Notes: generated by a model not told the origin, from the sequence alone. 64,000 nt of DNA from SKHV01 sp963678565 (GCA_963678565.1 OY782875.1:3596001-3660000), one strand, 5' to 3'; numbered from the stretch's first letter, positions 46,026 through 55,042 are shown. Made by a program: numbers and translations.

Positions 46026-46055
46026 TTTGCAGTTATGGAATATTTTCTACTTTTG
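46026..46055 (+). promoter_or_regulatory. SRP RNA promoter
   Basis: -33 TTTG (46026-46029) and -7 TACTTTTG (46048-46055) are 18 nt apart. This is an exact consensus match with the start near 46060, just at the predicted RNA 5' end. Confidence 0.75.
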
Positions 46056-46059
46056 TCGC

Positions 46060-46158
46060 CGGGTAAGTCCTACGCGACCAGCTCCTGCTGAAACTCCCCA
46101 GGGTCGGAAGACAGCAAGGATAGGCGGTTGTAGCGGTGCGACGTAGGTAGCTTACCCA
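46060..46158 (+). ncRNA. ffs: Signal recognition particle RNA, small bacterial type
   Basis: A 99-nt hairpin has ends GGGTAAG / CTTACCC and TCCTACG / CGTAGG, and an apical domain with CAGGGTCGGAAGACAGCAAGG. This is the conserved Ffh-binding symmetric/asymmetric loop pair (x-GG-x-CGGAAG-x-AGCA). It pairs with Ffh to target nascent membrane proteins. It lies 4 nt before the first tRNA and may be in the same transcript as the tRNAs. Confidence 0.92.
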
Positions 46159-46161
46159 CCT

Positions 46162-46235
46162 GCCGAATTAGCTCAGTTGGCCAGAGCACGTGATTTGTAA
46201 TCTCGGGGTCCTCAGTTCGAATCTGAGATTCGGCT
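46162..46235 (+). tRNA. tRNA-Thr (anticodon TGT), copy 1
   Basis: The cloverleaf has acceptor GCCGAAT / ATTCGGC, anticodon loop TTTGTAA, and T-arm CTCAG-TTCGAAT-CTGAG. The anticodon stem CGTGA / TCTCG has a T-T mismatch at its middle pair. CCA is not encoded. Confidence 0.95.
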
Positions 46236-46264
46236 CAAGTTCTAAACTTATTTAAAATTGATTT

Positions 46265-46347
46265 GGGGAGATACCAAAGTGGCCAACTGGGGCGGACTGT
46301 AACTCCGCTGACTTTCGTCTTCGTAGGTTCGAATCCTGCTCTCCCCA
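46265..46347 (+). tRNA. tRNA-Tyr (anticodon GTA)
   Basis: The cloverleaf has acceptor GGGGAGA / TCTCCCC, anticodon stem GGCGGA, loop with GTA, and the long variable arm of a class II tRNA. The 83-nt length fits. Confidence 0.95.
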
Positions 46348-46365
46348 CTTTTAATTTTAACTTTT

Positions 46366-46438
46366 GCGGGAGTAGCTCAGTTGATAGAGCATTAGCCTTC
46401 CAAGCTAAGGGTCGCGGGTTTGAGCCCCGTCTCCCGCT
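46366..46438 (+). tRNA. tRNA-Gly (anticodon TCC)
   Basis: Acceptor GCGGGAG / CTCCCGC, anticodon arm TTAGC-CTTCCAA-GCTAA, and T-arm GCGGG-TTTGAGC-CCCGT. The T-loop has TTTG rather than the usual TTCG. Confidence 0.95.
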
Positions 46439-46448
46439 CACATTTATT

Positions 46449-46522
46449 GCCGAATTAGCTCAGTTGGCCAGAGCACGTGATTTGTAATCTCGGGGTCCTC
46501 AGTTCGAATCTGAGATTCGGCT
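46449..46522 (+). tRNA. tRNA-Thr (anticodon TGT), copy 2
   Basis: This is identical to the tRNA-Thr at 46162, including the mismatched anticodon stem. The copies flank the Tyr and Gly tRNAs. Confidence 0.95.
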
Positions 46523-46532
46523 CAAAAAACAT

Positions 46533-46562
46533 AAAAGGAATCCAGTTTGGGTTCCTTTTTTT
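46533..46562 (+). terminator. Terminator of the SRP RNA/tRNA cluster
   Basis: AAAAGGAA / TTCCTTTT arms (extended by CC/GG) are followed by a T-run, 10 bp after the last tRNA. Confidence 0.85.
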
Positions 46563-46763
46563 ATTTGGAAAAACTCAATAAAAGACAAATCCCTCTGTTT
46601 TCAGGATTACTCGACCTAATCCTACAATTAGTACATCAAACTTTTCACGTCGTTAATCAATTAATTAGCTACCGTTTTAAAAGCAGTGTCTATATTTAAA
46701 CCTTTCCATTTTAGTTATTGTTTTTTTAAGTATATTGTATGAAACAATGAATTACTTATAGAC

Positions 46764-47129
46764 ATGAAAAAAATATTAATAGTAGATGACAAACCTTCTA
46801 TCAGCAGACTGATCGTTCAGTTTTTAAGTAAAACCTACGATGTTACAACGAAAGAAGATGGATTAGAAGCCTTATCATGGTTACAATCAGGAAGTATTCC
46901 TGACTTAATCATTACCGATTTACAAATGCCCAATTTAGACGGTTTTGAGTTAATCACCAGAGTTAAAGAAAGTGGTCTTTTTAGAGATGTACCAATAATA
47001 GTTCTGAGCAGCAAAGATAGTAGCACCGACCGAATTGCTTGTTTAAAAGCTGGAGCCGAAGATTATTTAGTGAAACCTTTTAATCCAGAAGAACTACAAA
47101 TTAGATTAGAACGTATTTTATCGCGATAA
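46764..47129 (+). CDS. Single-domain response regulator
   Basis: The 121-aa receiver domain has no output domain. All key residues are intact: acidic pair in LIVDDK, phospho-acceptor Asp52 in LIITDLQMPN, the Ser/Thr switch in VLSSKD, and Lys104 in YLVKPFN. It should be phosphorylated by a histidine kinase and act by protein contact. It is the first gene of the exopolysaccharide cluster, 19 bp before the sugar transferase that carries a receiver-like domain of its own. This suggests phospho-signal control of polysaccharide initiation, which is inference. Confidence 0.93.
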   Translation: MKKILIVDDKPSISRLIVQFLSKTYDVTTKEDGLEALSWLQSGSIPDLIITDLQMPNLDGFELITRVKESGLFRDVPIIVLSSKDSSTDRIACLKAGAEDYLVKPFNPEELQIRLERILSR

Positions 47130-47148
47130 CCACTAATTATAAATTCGA

Positions 47149-48330
47149 ATGGCTGAAAAACTAAATTATACCTACATTGGATCAGATGAATCTGTTATTC
47201 AAGATTTTCAATCGCTAAAAGAAGAGCTTAACTTTAATTATTTTTCAAACTTCGTAAAAGCATCTGAATTTTTCCATGAAACAAAAATAATAGACGGTGT
47301 AATTTGTGAAATAAATTTACCTGGTCGAAATGGTGTAGATACATACAAATCGTTCATTCGAAATTTTGATAGAACACATGATATTCCTTACATCGTTATT
47401 TCAGAAACGAAAACGCCTGAATTAATTCAAAACGTCCTAAAATTAAAAATTGATGATATTTATATTAAGCCAATTTCGTCGAAACAAATTCACGAAAGAA
47501 TTAAGTTTCTGAAAGAACTTAAGCCCAAAATGGAACTGCTTGAGAAGCGATCGGAACATGAAAAATTGAAAGTTTACAAAACCCCCTTCTTTAAACGTCT
47601 ATTTGACATTGTATTTTCATGTGTTGCATTGCTAATTGCATCACCAATATTGTTAATTTTTATTATTGCCATCCGACTCGAATCGAAAGGCAAAGTTTAT
47701 TATGTTTCAAAAAGAGTAGGTACCGGATATCGCATATTCAATTTCATCAAATTAAGATCGATGTATCCCGATGCCGATAAGCGATTGAAAGAATTTGAAC
47801 ATCTTAATCAATACAAACAAGAACCTAAACCAGAAGCGCAGCTACAAACTCATAAAAAAGTAAAAAAAGAAAGTGGAACAACACTTTTTGGCGACGATGT
47901 TGAAATAGATGAAAATCAACATTTAATTGATAAAAAAAACAAACAAGAAAAAGCTTTTGTGAAATTTGAGAACGACCCTCGTATTACAAAAGTTGGACAT
48001 ATCATCCGCAAATTAAGCATCGACGAGCTGCCACAATTAATTAATGTAATTAAAGGTGATATGTCGATTGTGGGCAACCGCCCTTTGCCTTTATACGAGG
48101 CAGAACTATTAACAACCGATGGCTGGACCGACAGATTTAATGGTCCCGCTGGAATTACTGGGCTATGGCAAGTAGAAGCGAGAGGAAAAACCTCAAAAAT
48201 GTCGCCCGAAGAACGTAAACAATTAGACAACACTTACGTTGAAATAGCAAACAGCAAATTCTCCTTTTGGAAAGATCTATGGATTATTATCAGAACCATT
48301 CCAGCTGTTTTTCAAAAAGAAAATGTATGA
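47149..48330 (+). CDS. Initiating sugar-1-phosphate transferase with receiver-like N-terminal domain
   Basis: The 393-aa protein begins with a receiver-fold domain (residues 1-125). The residue at the phospho-acceptor site is Glu54 (GVICEINLPG) rather than Asp, and Lys107 (YIKPIS) is kept. One transmembrane hairpin (FSCVALLIASPILLIFIIAI, about 155-175) and a C-terminal WcaJ/PglC-type catalytic domain follow: KRVGTGYRIFNFIKLRSM, FENDPRITKVGHIIRKLSIDELPQL, DMSIVGNRPLP and GITGLWQVEARG. It transfers a hexose-1-phosphate to undecaprenyl phosphate, the first step of exopolysaccharide repeat assembly. A charged insert of about 60 residues (from KQEPKPEAQ) splits the catalytic domain. Confidence 0.9.
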   Translation: MAEKLNYTYIGSDESVIQDFQSLKEELNFNYFSNFVKASEFFHETKIIDGVICEINLPGRNGVDTYKSFIRNFDRTHDIPYIVISETKTPELIQNVLKLKIDDIYIKPISSKQIHERIKFLKELKPKMELLEKRSEHEKLKVYKTPFFKRLFDIVFSCVALLIASPILLIFIIAIRLESKGKVYYVSKRVGTGYRIFNFIKLRSMYPDADKRLKEFEHLNQYKQEPKPEAQLQTHKKVKKESGTTLFGDDVEIDENQHLIDKKNKQEKAFVKFENDPRITKVGHIIRKLSIDELPQLINVIKGDMSIVGNRPLPLYEAELLTTDGWTDRFNGPAGITGLWQVEARGKTSKMSPEERKQLDNTYVEIANSKFSFWKDLWIIIRTIPAVFQKENV

Positions 48331-49082
48331 TGATTAAAAAACAACTCATATTAACCTTTATTATTTGCATTTGGGGTAGCATAAGCTTTGCTCAAACCGA
48401 AAGTGAATTCGCAAACTTATACATTAAGGAAAGCCATATTGAGGAACAACTTCCAACACTTGCAGAATTACAAGAAAAAGCAATTCAAAACTCACCAAGA
48501 TTAAAAATAAACGATGCTGATATAATAATTGCCAAACAACAATTATTAAGACAAAAAAGAGACTGGCAAAACTACATTGGACTTGAAGGTGGTGCAAAAT
48601 ATGGACTTTTCGACAACCTAGTATTGACCCAAGAACTTGGTACCGAAGCCGTTTCAACTGCGACTACAGAACAAAGCAGATATTATATTGGAGCCTATTT
48701 AAAGCTACCAATGGCATCGATATTCGACAAATCGAATGTGAAAATCGCAAAAGCGGAAAATCAAAGAGTACTCAACTCAAAAATTGAAAATACAAATACG
48801 ATTAAACAGTTAGTTGTTACCCAATACTACAACATCGTTAGAGCTCACCGAAGTGTTATTTTAAGAGTAAATGCAGTTGAATCGTATCGAATTCAAATGA
48901 TTAGAGCAAAATTAGATTTCGAAAATAGCATCATTCCAATATCTGAATATGCGCGTCTGAACGACATGTTGATTAAGGCCTTGATAAGTCTTGAAGAATC
49001 AAAAGTTGAATACGAAGTTGCCATCCATTTATTAGAACAAACTATTGGCGAAAAAATTGAACTTAAAACCTTAGAAAATTGA
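48327..49082 (+). CDS. TolC-like outer-membrane export protein, half length
   Basis: I place the start at 48327 (ATG overlapping the previous stop), since it gives a signal peptide (LILTFIICIWGSISFAQ). The longer reading would add 20 residues overlapping the transferase gene. The 251-aa protein has one TolC/OEP repeat: LAELQEKAIQNSPRLKINDADI, beta segment YYIGAYLKLPMASIFDK, then helices ending AIHLLEQTIGEKIEL. Normal TolC-like proteins have two such repeats and 400-480 residues, so this is half length. A trimer of a half unit could not form a standard 12-strand barrel, so it may hexamerise or have another role. It overlaps the Wzz gene and probably joins it in export. Confidence 0.7.
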   Translation: MMIKKQLILTFIICIWGSISFAQTESEFANLYIKESHIEEQLPTLAELQEKAIQNSPRLKINDADIIIAKQQLLRQKRDWQNYIGLEGGAKYGLFDNLVLTQELGTEAVSTATTEQSRYYIGAYLKLPMASIFDKSNVKIAKAENQRVLNSKIENTNTIKQLVVTQYYNIVRAHRSVILRVNAVESYRIQMIRAKLDFENSIIPISEYARLNDMLIKALISLEESKVEYEVAIHLLEQTIGEKIELKTLEN

Positions 49083-51253
49083 GACTAAATTATTTCATAA
49101 AGTTGCTAATGAGGCATTATTTATTGTTAATAATAATGCCTTTCGCCCTATCGGCTTTTGTGTTTTTCGTTACAAAAAATCAGTTGAATACGTATAAGGT
49201 AAATACAACAATTTACACAGGGCTGGCTTCGGGATCTTCCATTTCGGCGCTCGAAGGTGCAAGATTAGACCTACTAGGAACCAGAACCGACTTCGATAAT
49301 TTAATTAAAATTGTTGAAGAACGAAATACGATTGAAGAAGTAAGTTTACAGCTACTCACGACCCACTTAATGATGGACGCAGCAAATGATTCAATTATTT
49401 CAAAAAAATCATTTGAGGATTTAAAAGAAATCATACCAAAGGATGTAAATAAAATTATTATTAAAGACGATTTCCAAAAAACCTTAGAGAATATTAGAAA
49501 ATATAAAGATCAAAATCATCAAAACTTTATTTATCAGATTTTAAACAATGATCATCCAAATTATAGTATTGAAAAAATTTCGCATAAATTAAAAGTGCGA
49601 AGGGTTCACTCCAGCGATTTTATCGAAATCACCTATAACTCAAACGATCCCGGCATTTGTAAAAACACGGTTAGCATTCTTACCGACATTGTTATTGATA
49701 AATACTCTCAAATCAAAAACAACCAATCCGGTTCGGTTGTCGATTACTTTCTTGAGCAACTAGAAATCGCATCAAAAGATTTAGAGGAAGCAGAAAACAG
49801 ATTGATGAAATTTAATCAAGATAATCAGATCATCAATTATTACGAACAAACAAAACATGTTGCATCCGAAAAGGAACACTTTGAATTAACTTATTTAGAT
49901 ATCAGGTTGAAAAACGTTGCTGCAGAATCGGTTCTGCAATCACTTGAAGGAAAAATGTCCTCGCGTCAGAAGCAAAAACTAAATAACGACAAAATTCTAA
50001 ATCTACGAAATAAGCTATCAGATATCAACGTAAATATTTCTTTAAAAACTTACGATTTTGAAAAGGATTCGACTAATCACGATCAACTAATAGATGAAAT
50101 TGCCAATTTAAAACGAAAAGCAATTGAAGTACAAAATGAGCTCAGTACAACTGTAAGAACTCAATTTCTTTTGGATAATACAATTGATGGAGTACCAACG
50201 GCAGCAATTATATCCGATTGGATTGCCAAAGTAATTGAATTTGAATCGACCAAAGCCCAATTATTATTAGGCGATGTAAAACGAAAAGAATATCAACAGT
50301 TATATGTTGATTATGCCCCGCTAGGTGCACAAATGAAACGAATTGAGCGAAAAATTTCAGTTGCAGAGCGAGAATATTTATCTATTTTGCATAGTCTCGG
50401 ACTTGCGAAACTTAAGAAACAAAACGTTAAGATCAATGCAAACTTGCAGGTCGTTGAAGAGCCGTTATTCCCAATTCAGCCAGAACCAAGTAAGCGAAAA
50501 TATATCATCATACTCTCATTTATGCTCGGTTTTGTAATTCCTGCATTTACCATTCTTTTACTCGATTTTTTCGATCAGAACTTAAACACTTCAAAGAAAG
50601 CAGAAGATCGAATTGGATTGAAAGTAGATGCGATTTTCCCAAATTTTGCAAATCCGAAAAGAAAAGTCGATGTAGAAGTAGTTAAACAACGAGGAGTTGA
50701 AATTATTGCCAGAAAGCTCATTTTAAACAGCACACAAAAAGGAAATACTCAACCCGAAATCAACTTGGTTTTTAGCACTTTAAATAGCGAAGGAAAGACT
50801 ACAATAATAAAATTGCTTTTAGAGGAACTCTCAAAATCAAATCTTAAAGTACTATTCTTAACACACCAACAAATTGAAGAAGAAACCAATTTCGATGTAC
50901 TTACTTACGAAATAAGTAGTTCTTTCCATCGAATCGAAACCATCGATGAAGTAATAAACGACTCATCGATTGATTTGAATCAATACGAATACATTTTTTG
51001 CGAACTGCCAGGTATCCTGTACAATACCTATCCAATAAAACTATTTAACAATGTTCATGGCTCCTATTTGGTTACCCGAGCAAACCGCCCATGGAAAAAT
51101 TCAGATGACTACTCATTGGAAGTTATTTTAGAAACAATAAAGAATAATAAACCCAAGGTTATCTTAAACGGAATTCGTATGGAAGAAATGGAAAGCGTTT
51201 TGGGCAATCTACCAAAACAGAAAAACTTTCTGAATAAAATTGTAACGAGCTAA
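49079..51253 (+). CDS. Wzz/GumC-like polysaccharide co-polymerase with degenerate kinase domain
   Basis: The 724-aa protein has a Wzz domain between two membrane helices: N-terminal about 12-32 (YLLLIIMPFALSAFVFFV) and about 475-495 (YIIILSFMLGFVIPAFTILLL). Long periplasmic coiled coils lie between, with the PxxP-type motif PIQPEPSKRK just before TM2. A cytoplasmic P-loop remnant follows: the Walker A-like SEGKTT near 572-574 is present, but the A' motif reads VLFLTHQQ without its Asp, and there is no C-terminal tyrosine cluster. It therefore resembles an inactive BY-kinase. The start is TTG at 49079 overlapping the previous stop, or ATG at 49109. It controls chain length and export. Confidence 0.87.
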   Translation: MRLNYFIKLLMRHYLLLIIMPFALSAFVFFVTKNQLNTYKVNTTIYTGLASGSSISALEGARLDLLGTRTDFDNLIKIVEERNTIEEVSLQLLTTHLMMDAANDSIISKKSFEDLKEIIPKDVNKIIIKDDFQKTLENIRKYKDQNHQNFIYQILNNDHPNYSIEKISHKLKVRRVHSSDFIEITYNSNDPGICKNTVSILTDIVIDKYSQIKNNQSGSVVDYFLEQLEIASKDLEEAENRLMKFNQDNQIINYYEQTKHVASEKEHFELTYLDIRLKNVAAESVLQSLEGKMSSRQKQKLNNDKILNLRNKLSDINVNISLKTYDFEKDSTNHDQLIDEIANLKRKAIEVQNELSTTVRTQFLLDNTIDGVPTAAIISDWIAKVIEFESTKAQLLLGDVKRKEYQQLYVDYAPLGAQMKRIERKISVAEREYLSILHSLGLAKLKKQNVKINANLQVVEEPLFPIQPEPSKRKYIIILSFMLGFVIPAFTILLLDFFDQNLNTSKKAEDRIGLKVDAIFPNFANPKRKVDVEVVKQRGVEIIARKLILNSTQKGNTQPEINLVFSTLNSEGKTTIIKLLLEELSKSNLKVLFLTHQQIEEETNFDVLTYEISSSFHRIETIDEVINDSSIDLNQYEYIFCELPGILYNTYPIKLFNNVHGSYLVTRANRPWKNSDDYSLEVILETIKNNKPKVILNGIRMEEMESVLGNLPKQKNFLNKIVTS

Positions 51254-51292
51254 GCCAATTGAAATATAGTTCATAAAAGCAATAACACGTTT

Positions 51293-52633
51293 ATGAAAAT
51301 TAATCTAAAAAAACTGTTGTTCGAAAAGAATATAGTTTCATTAACAACCAGTGTTATTGGTGCGTTTTTGGGTTTAGTAAGCTTCATGCTTTTAACTCGT
51401 GGATTGGAGAAACAACTTTTTGGCGATTGGGTTCTATACCTTACCTTATCAACTTTTGTTGATCAATTACGATTTGGCTTAACAAGTACAGCGCTGGTTC
51501 GATTTTCATCAAGCGACGATGAGCAGAATAACAAATTATACCTCGGTACCAGCTATAAAATAGGATTAATTATTGTTGTTGCCATCTCGATAATATTTGT
51601 TGCTGCATCGTTTGTCATTCACCAAGCTGACTGGCAAATAAACAATGGATATCAACTATTTATCAATTACTATCCAATATTGGCTTTATTTAATTTATCG
51701 TGGAACAATACTGTTTCGTTTTTTCAGGCACGACAAAAATTCAAAGCCATTTTGTTTTTACGACTAACCCGAAACGGAACCTTTGTATTGTTTCTTATTT
51801 TAAACAATATTTGGTTGCATCTGGGTTTATTCGAAATTGTAATTGCTCATTTAATCACTAACCTTTTACCAAGTATTATCGTATTTATAAAACGTTGGGA
51901 TGGGTTAATGTATGTCAAAAAAGCCACCAAAGAATCAACCAAAGAAATGATCAATTTTGGTAAGTATTCAATGGGAACTTTGATTGGTAGCAGCTTACTT
52001 AAAAGTGCCGATACATTTATAATCGGATTGAGTCCTATTTTAGGATCAGTTGGAATTGCACAATACGCGATTCCGCTTAAATTAATCGATTTGCTAGGAA
52101 TTCCACTTCGAAGTTTTACGGTTACTGCTTATCCAAAAATGTCGAAAAGCAGCCTAAAAAAAGACTTTGAAGGAGTTAAGAAAATATTTTATGGATATAG
52201 TTCTGTGATAACACTAATTTTCATTCCAATCGCGATCCTTTGCTACATTTTTGCAAAACCATTAATAATTTTTCTTGGTGGAAATGACTACATCGATTCA
52301 CTTCCATTGTTGGTGGTTATATTTAGAATTTTCACCTTATATTCAATTTTACTTCCGATTGATCGCTTTACAGGGGTCGCATTAGATAGTATCAATAAAC
52401 CCAAAATAAATTTTCTGAAAGTAGTAGTAATGGCTGCTGCAAATGTAATCGGAGATTTAATTGGGGTATTTGTTTTTCATTCCTTAGAAGTAGTGGCAAT
52501 TGTAACTGTAATTTTCACTTTAATTGGAATATTCACCGGCTACTACTACCTAAATAAAGAATTGCGTTTAAATCTTCGCCCCTTTTACACCGAAGGTGTA
52601 TTGTTCTTTAAAAATCTAAGAAATCAATTCTGA
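51293..52633 (+). CDS. Wzx-type oligosaccharide flippase
   Basis: The 446-aa membrane protein has about 12-14 transmembrane helices and belongs to the MATE/MurJ-like polysaccharide export family. It starts LTTSVIGAFLGLVSFMLLTRGLEKQLFGDWVLYLTL, and FGKYSMGTLIGSSLLKSADTFIIGL and GIPLRSFTVTAYPKMSKS are typical of Bacteroidota flippases. It flips lipid-linked repeat units to the periplasmic face of the inner membrane. It is 2 bp before the polymerase gene. Confidence 0.9.
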   Translation: MKINLKKLLFEKNIVSLTTSVIGAFLGLVSFMLLTRGLEKQLFGDWVLYLTLSTFVDQLRFGLTSTALVRFSSSDDEQNNKLYLGTSYKIGLIIVVAISIIFVAASFVIHQADWQINNGYQLFINYYPILALFNLSWNNTVSFFQARQKFKAILFLRLTRNGTFVLFLILNNIWLHLGLFEIVIAHLITNLLPSIIVFIKRWDGLMYVKKATKESTKEMINFGKYSMGTLIGSSLLKSADTFIIGLSPILGSVGIAQYAIPLKLIDLLGIPLRSFTVTAYPKMSKSSLKKDFEGVKKIFYGYSSVITLIFIPIAILCYIFAKPLIIFLGGNDYIDSLPLLVVIFRIFTLYSILLPIDRFTGVALDSINKPKINFLKVVVMAAANVIGDLIGVFVFHSLEVVAIVTVIFTLIGIFTGYYYLNKELRLNLRPFYTEGVLFFKNLRNQF

Positions 52634-52635
52634 GC

Positions 52636-54108
52636 ATGAAGAGCGCCTATTCAAGAACATATGGAAGTGATCTATTGAAGAAGCCAATTGTACTTTTGGG
52701 AATAACAATATTCATGCTGGCTATTGGCTATTTAGTAGCAACAAAAGGGATGATCATTGGGATTGCATTTCTTGCGATTCCTGCCATTTTAATTTACATG
52801 AATGGTATTTTCAGAAACCCAAAGATTGGACTAATCGGGCTATATCTTTTTAATTATTTTGTTTTAGGGCTTACTCGATATATTACTGATGTTCCCTTAG
52901 GATTAGGGGTCGACACTCATTTTGTAATGATTTATCTGGCCTTATTTTTTAAATCATTTTTTGATAAAGTACCATGGGGAAATGCTAAAAACGACCTGAT
53001 GCTACTTGCATTGATTTGGTTTATCTTTGCCGTTTTTCAGCTTTTTAACCCAGAAGCAGTGAGTCGATCGGCTTGGTTTTATTCAATGCGCAGCGTAGCA
53101 CTTTATATGCTGTTAATGATTCCTTTGATATTTATCATATTTAACAAACACAAAGACCTTAGTATATTTCTGAAAATTTGGGCCGCACTTTCCTTTCTGG
53201 CAACTTTAAAAGGGCTGATGCAATTGATTATTGGACCAGACCCGTGGGAACAAGCTTGGTTAGTTGGAAATACCACACACATAATATTTGGCCGACTCCG
53301 TATTTTTTCATTTATGTCGGACGCCGGACAGTTTGGAGCAGCACAAGGTCACTCGGGAGTTGTATTTGCGATTTTGGCAATGAATGAAAAAAAATCAAAA
53401 CATTGGAAATATATCTATCTGGTAGTTTCAATTTTTGCATTTATAGGAATGATGATTTCAGGAACACGTGGAGCAATTGCTGTTCCTCTTATTGGTTTTG
53501 CAACCTATATTGTTCTCAAGAAAAATATGAAATTAATCTTAACCGGACTACTTGCCATTTTAGCATTATTCATATTTTTTAAATTTACTACAATTGGGCA
53601 AAGCAACTATAGTATTCGAAGAATGCGGACTGCATTCGATTTAACGAATCCCTCACTTCAGGTTCGAATAGAAAATCAAAAAGCACTTAAAAGTTACTTA
53701 AAATCCAGACCGTTTGGAGGAGGATTAGGCTCTTCTGGTAATTGGGGAAAAAGGTTTTCGCCCAATACTTTCCTAGCCGAAACACCAACTGACAGCTGGT
53801 ATGTTATGATCTGGGCCGAACAGGGTATTGTTGGATTGTCATTGCATCTATTCATCCTTTTCTACATTGTAATAAAGGGCTCCTATTTTATAGCATTCAA
53901 GATAAAAAATCCTCGAGTCAAAGGAGAACTAAGCGCTATAATCGCAGGCATGACAGGGATTATGGCCGCGTCATATGGAAACGGGGTACTTGGGCAAATG
54001 CCCACAGGCTTAATTATATATTCGTCGATGGCTTTTCTATTTCTTGGTAAAAGCTATGAGCAGGAACTAGAAGAGGAAAAAGACTTATCGAAAACATTAA
54101 AAGAATAG
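52636..54108 (+). CDS. O-antigen polymerase/ligase family protein (Wzy/WaaL)
   Basis: The 490-aa membrane protein has about 11 transmembrane helices and a large periplasmic loop (residues about 190-245) with HIIFGRLRIFSFMSDAGQFGA. The motif MMISGTRGAIAVPLIGF is the Wzy_C signature, and the second loop has PFGGGLGSSG. It polymerises or ligates repeat units in the periplasm; the sequence alone cannot distinguish polymerase from ligase. Start codon ATG at 52636, 2 bp after the flippase. Confidence 0.88.
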   Translation: MKSAYSRTYGSDLLKKPIVLLGITIFMLAIGYLVATKGMIIGIAFLAIPAILIYMNGIFRNPKIGLIGLYLFNYFVLGLTRYITDVPLGLGVDTHFVMIYLALFFKSFFDKVPWGNAKNDLMLLALIWFIFAVFQLFNPEAVSRSAWFYSMRSVALYMLLMIPLIFIIFNKHKDLSIFLKIWAALSFLATLKGLMQLIIGPDPWEQAWLVGNTTHIIFGRLRIFSFMSDAGQFGAAQGHSGVVFAILAMNEKKSKHWKYIYLVVSIFAFIGMMISGTRGAIAVPLIGFATYIVLKKNMKLILTGLLAILALFIFFKFTTIGQSNYSIRRMRTAFDLTNPSLQVRIENQKALKSYLKSRPFGGGLGSSGNWGKRFSPNTFLAETPTDSWYVMIWAEQGIVGLSLHLFILFYIVIKGSYFIAFKIKNPRVKGELSAIIAGMTGIMAASYGNGVLGQMPTGLIIYSSMAFLFLGKSYEQELEEEKDLSKTLKE

Positions 54109-54109
54109 T

Positions 54110-55042
54110 ATGAAAACATTTAATAAAAATACTCCTCTGGTTTCGATAATTACAATCAACTACAACCAAAGCAAAGTTACCAATGAGCTCATTCACACAC
54201 TACATCAGATTAGTTATTCGAATTACGAAATCATTGTTGTTGACAATAATTCACCCAATGATACACCACAAATTATTAAAGAAAATCACCCCGATGTAAA
54301 GCTGATTCTAAGTGATACGAACCTTGGTTTTGCAGGTGGAAATAATTTAGGGGTACAACAAGCAAAAGGAAAGTACTTACTATTCATTAACAACGACACG
54401 GAGGTACCAAGTTATTTTTTAGAACCTTTGGTCAATTTGCTTGAAAATGATTCTTCCATTGGGATGGTTAGCCCATTAATTAAATTTCATTGGGATCCAA
54501 GCTTAATTCAATATGCAGGTTTTACAAAAATGAGTCCCTATACGATACGGAATAGCAGCATTGGGTATCATCAAAAAGACCAAGGGCAATTTACAAAACC
54601 AACTCAGACTAATGCAGCGCATGGTGCAGCAATGATGGTTCCACGAAAAGTAATTGAAACAGTTGGAATGATGACTGAAGTTTATTTCTTGTATTATGAA
54701 GAACATGATTGGGCCGAGATGATAAAAAAAGCAGGCTATAAAATTTACTTACAGCCACAATCACAAATTCTACATAAAGAATCTATTTCAACTGGTAAAA
54801 ACAGCCCACTAAAAACCTACTATTTAACTCGAAACAGATTAATATTTGCACGACGAAACCTTCATGGATTCACAAAATTAATCAGTCTTTTATTTCAAGT
54901 TTTGATATCGTGGCCTAAAAATTTATTATCTTATATCCTGAAAGGAGAATTTGAAAATATAAAAGCTTACAATAAAGGGGTAATTTGGAATTTTATACAC
55001 TATAAAGGGATCAATGATAATCCAAAACTTGATATTTTATGA
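54110..55042 (+). CDS. GT2 glycosyltransferase, rhamnosyltransferase-like
   Basis: The 310-aa cytoplasmic GT-A enzyme has VSIITINYNQSKVTNELI, IIVVDNNSPNDTPQII, LGFAGGNNLGVQQAKGKYLLFINNDTEV (metal-binding D-x-D-like NND) and, in the second half, HGAAMMVPRKVIETVGMMTEVYFLYYEEHDW. This is the rhamnosyl/galactosyl GT2 subgroup. It should extend the lipid-linked repeat. The stop overlaps the next gene by 4 bp (ATGA). Confidence 0.9.
   Translation: MKTFNKNTPLVSIITINYNQSKVTNELIHTLHQISYSNYEIIVVDNNSPNDTPQIIKENHPDVKLILSDTNLGFAGGNNLGVQQAKGKYLLFINNDTEVPSYFLEPLVNLLENDSSIGMVSPLIKFHWDPSLIQYAGFTKMSPYTIRNSSIGYHQKDQGQFTKPTQTNAAHGAAMMVPRKVIETVGMMTEVYFLYYEEHDWAEMIKKAGYKIYLQPQSQILHKESISTGKNSPLKTYYLTRNRLIFARRNLHGFTKLISLLFQVLISWPKNLLSYILKGEFENIKAYNKGVIWNFIHYKGINDNPKLDIL

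Noticed and set aside
46235..46487. Short ORFs over the tRNA cluster (SGRRGSNPRP-like peptides)
   Set aside because: These are the well-known spurious translations of tRNA genes.
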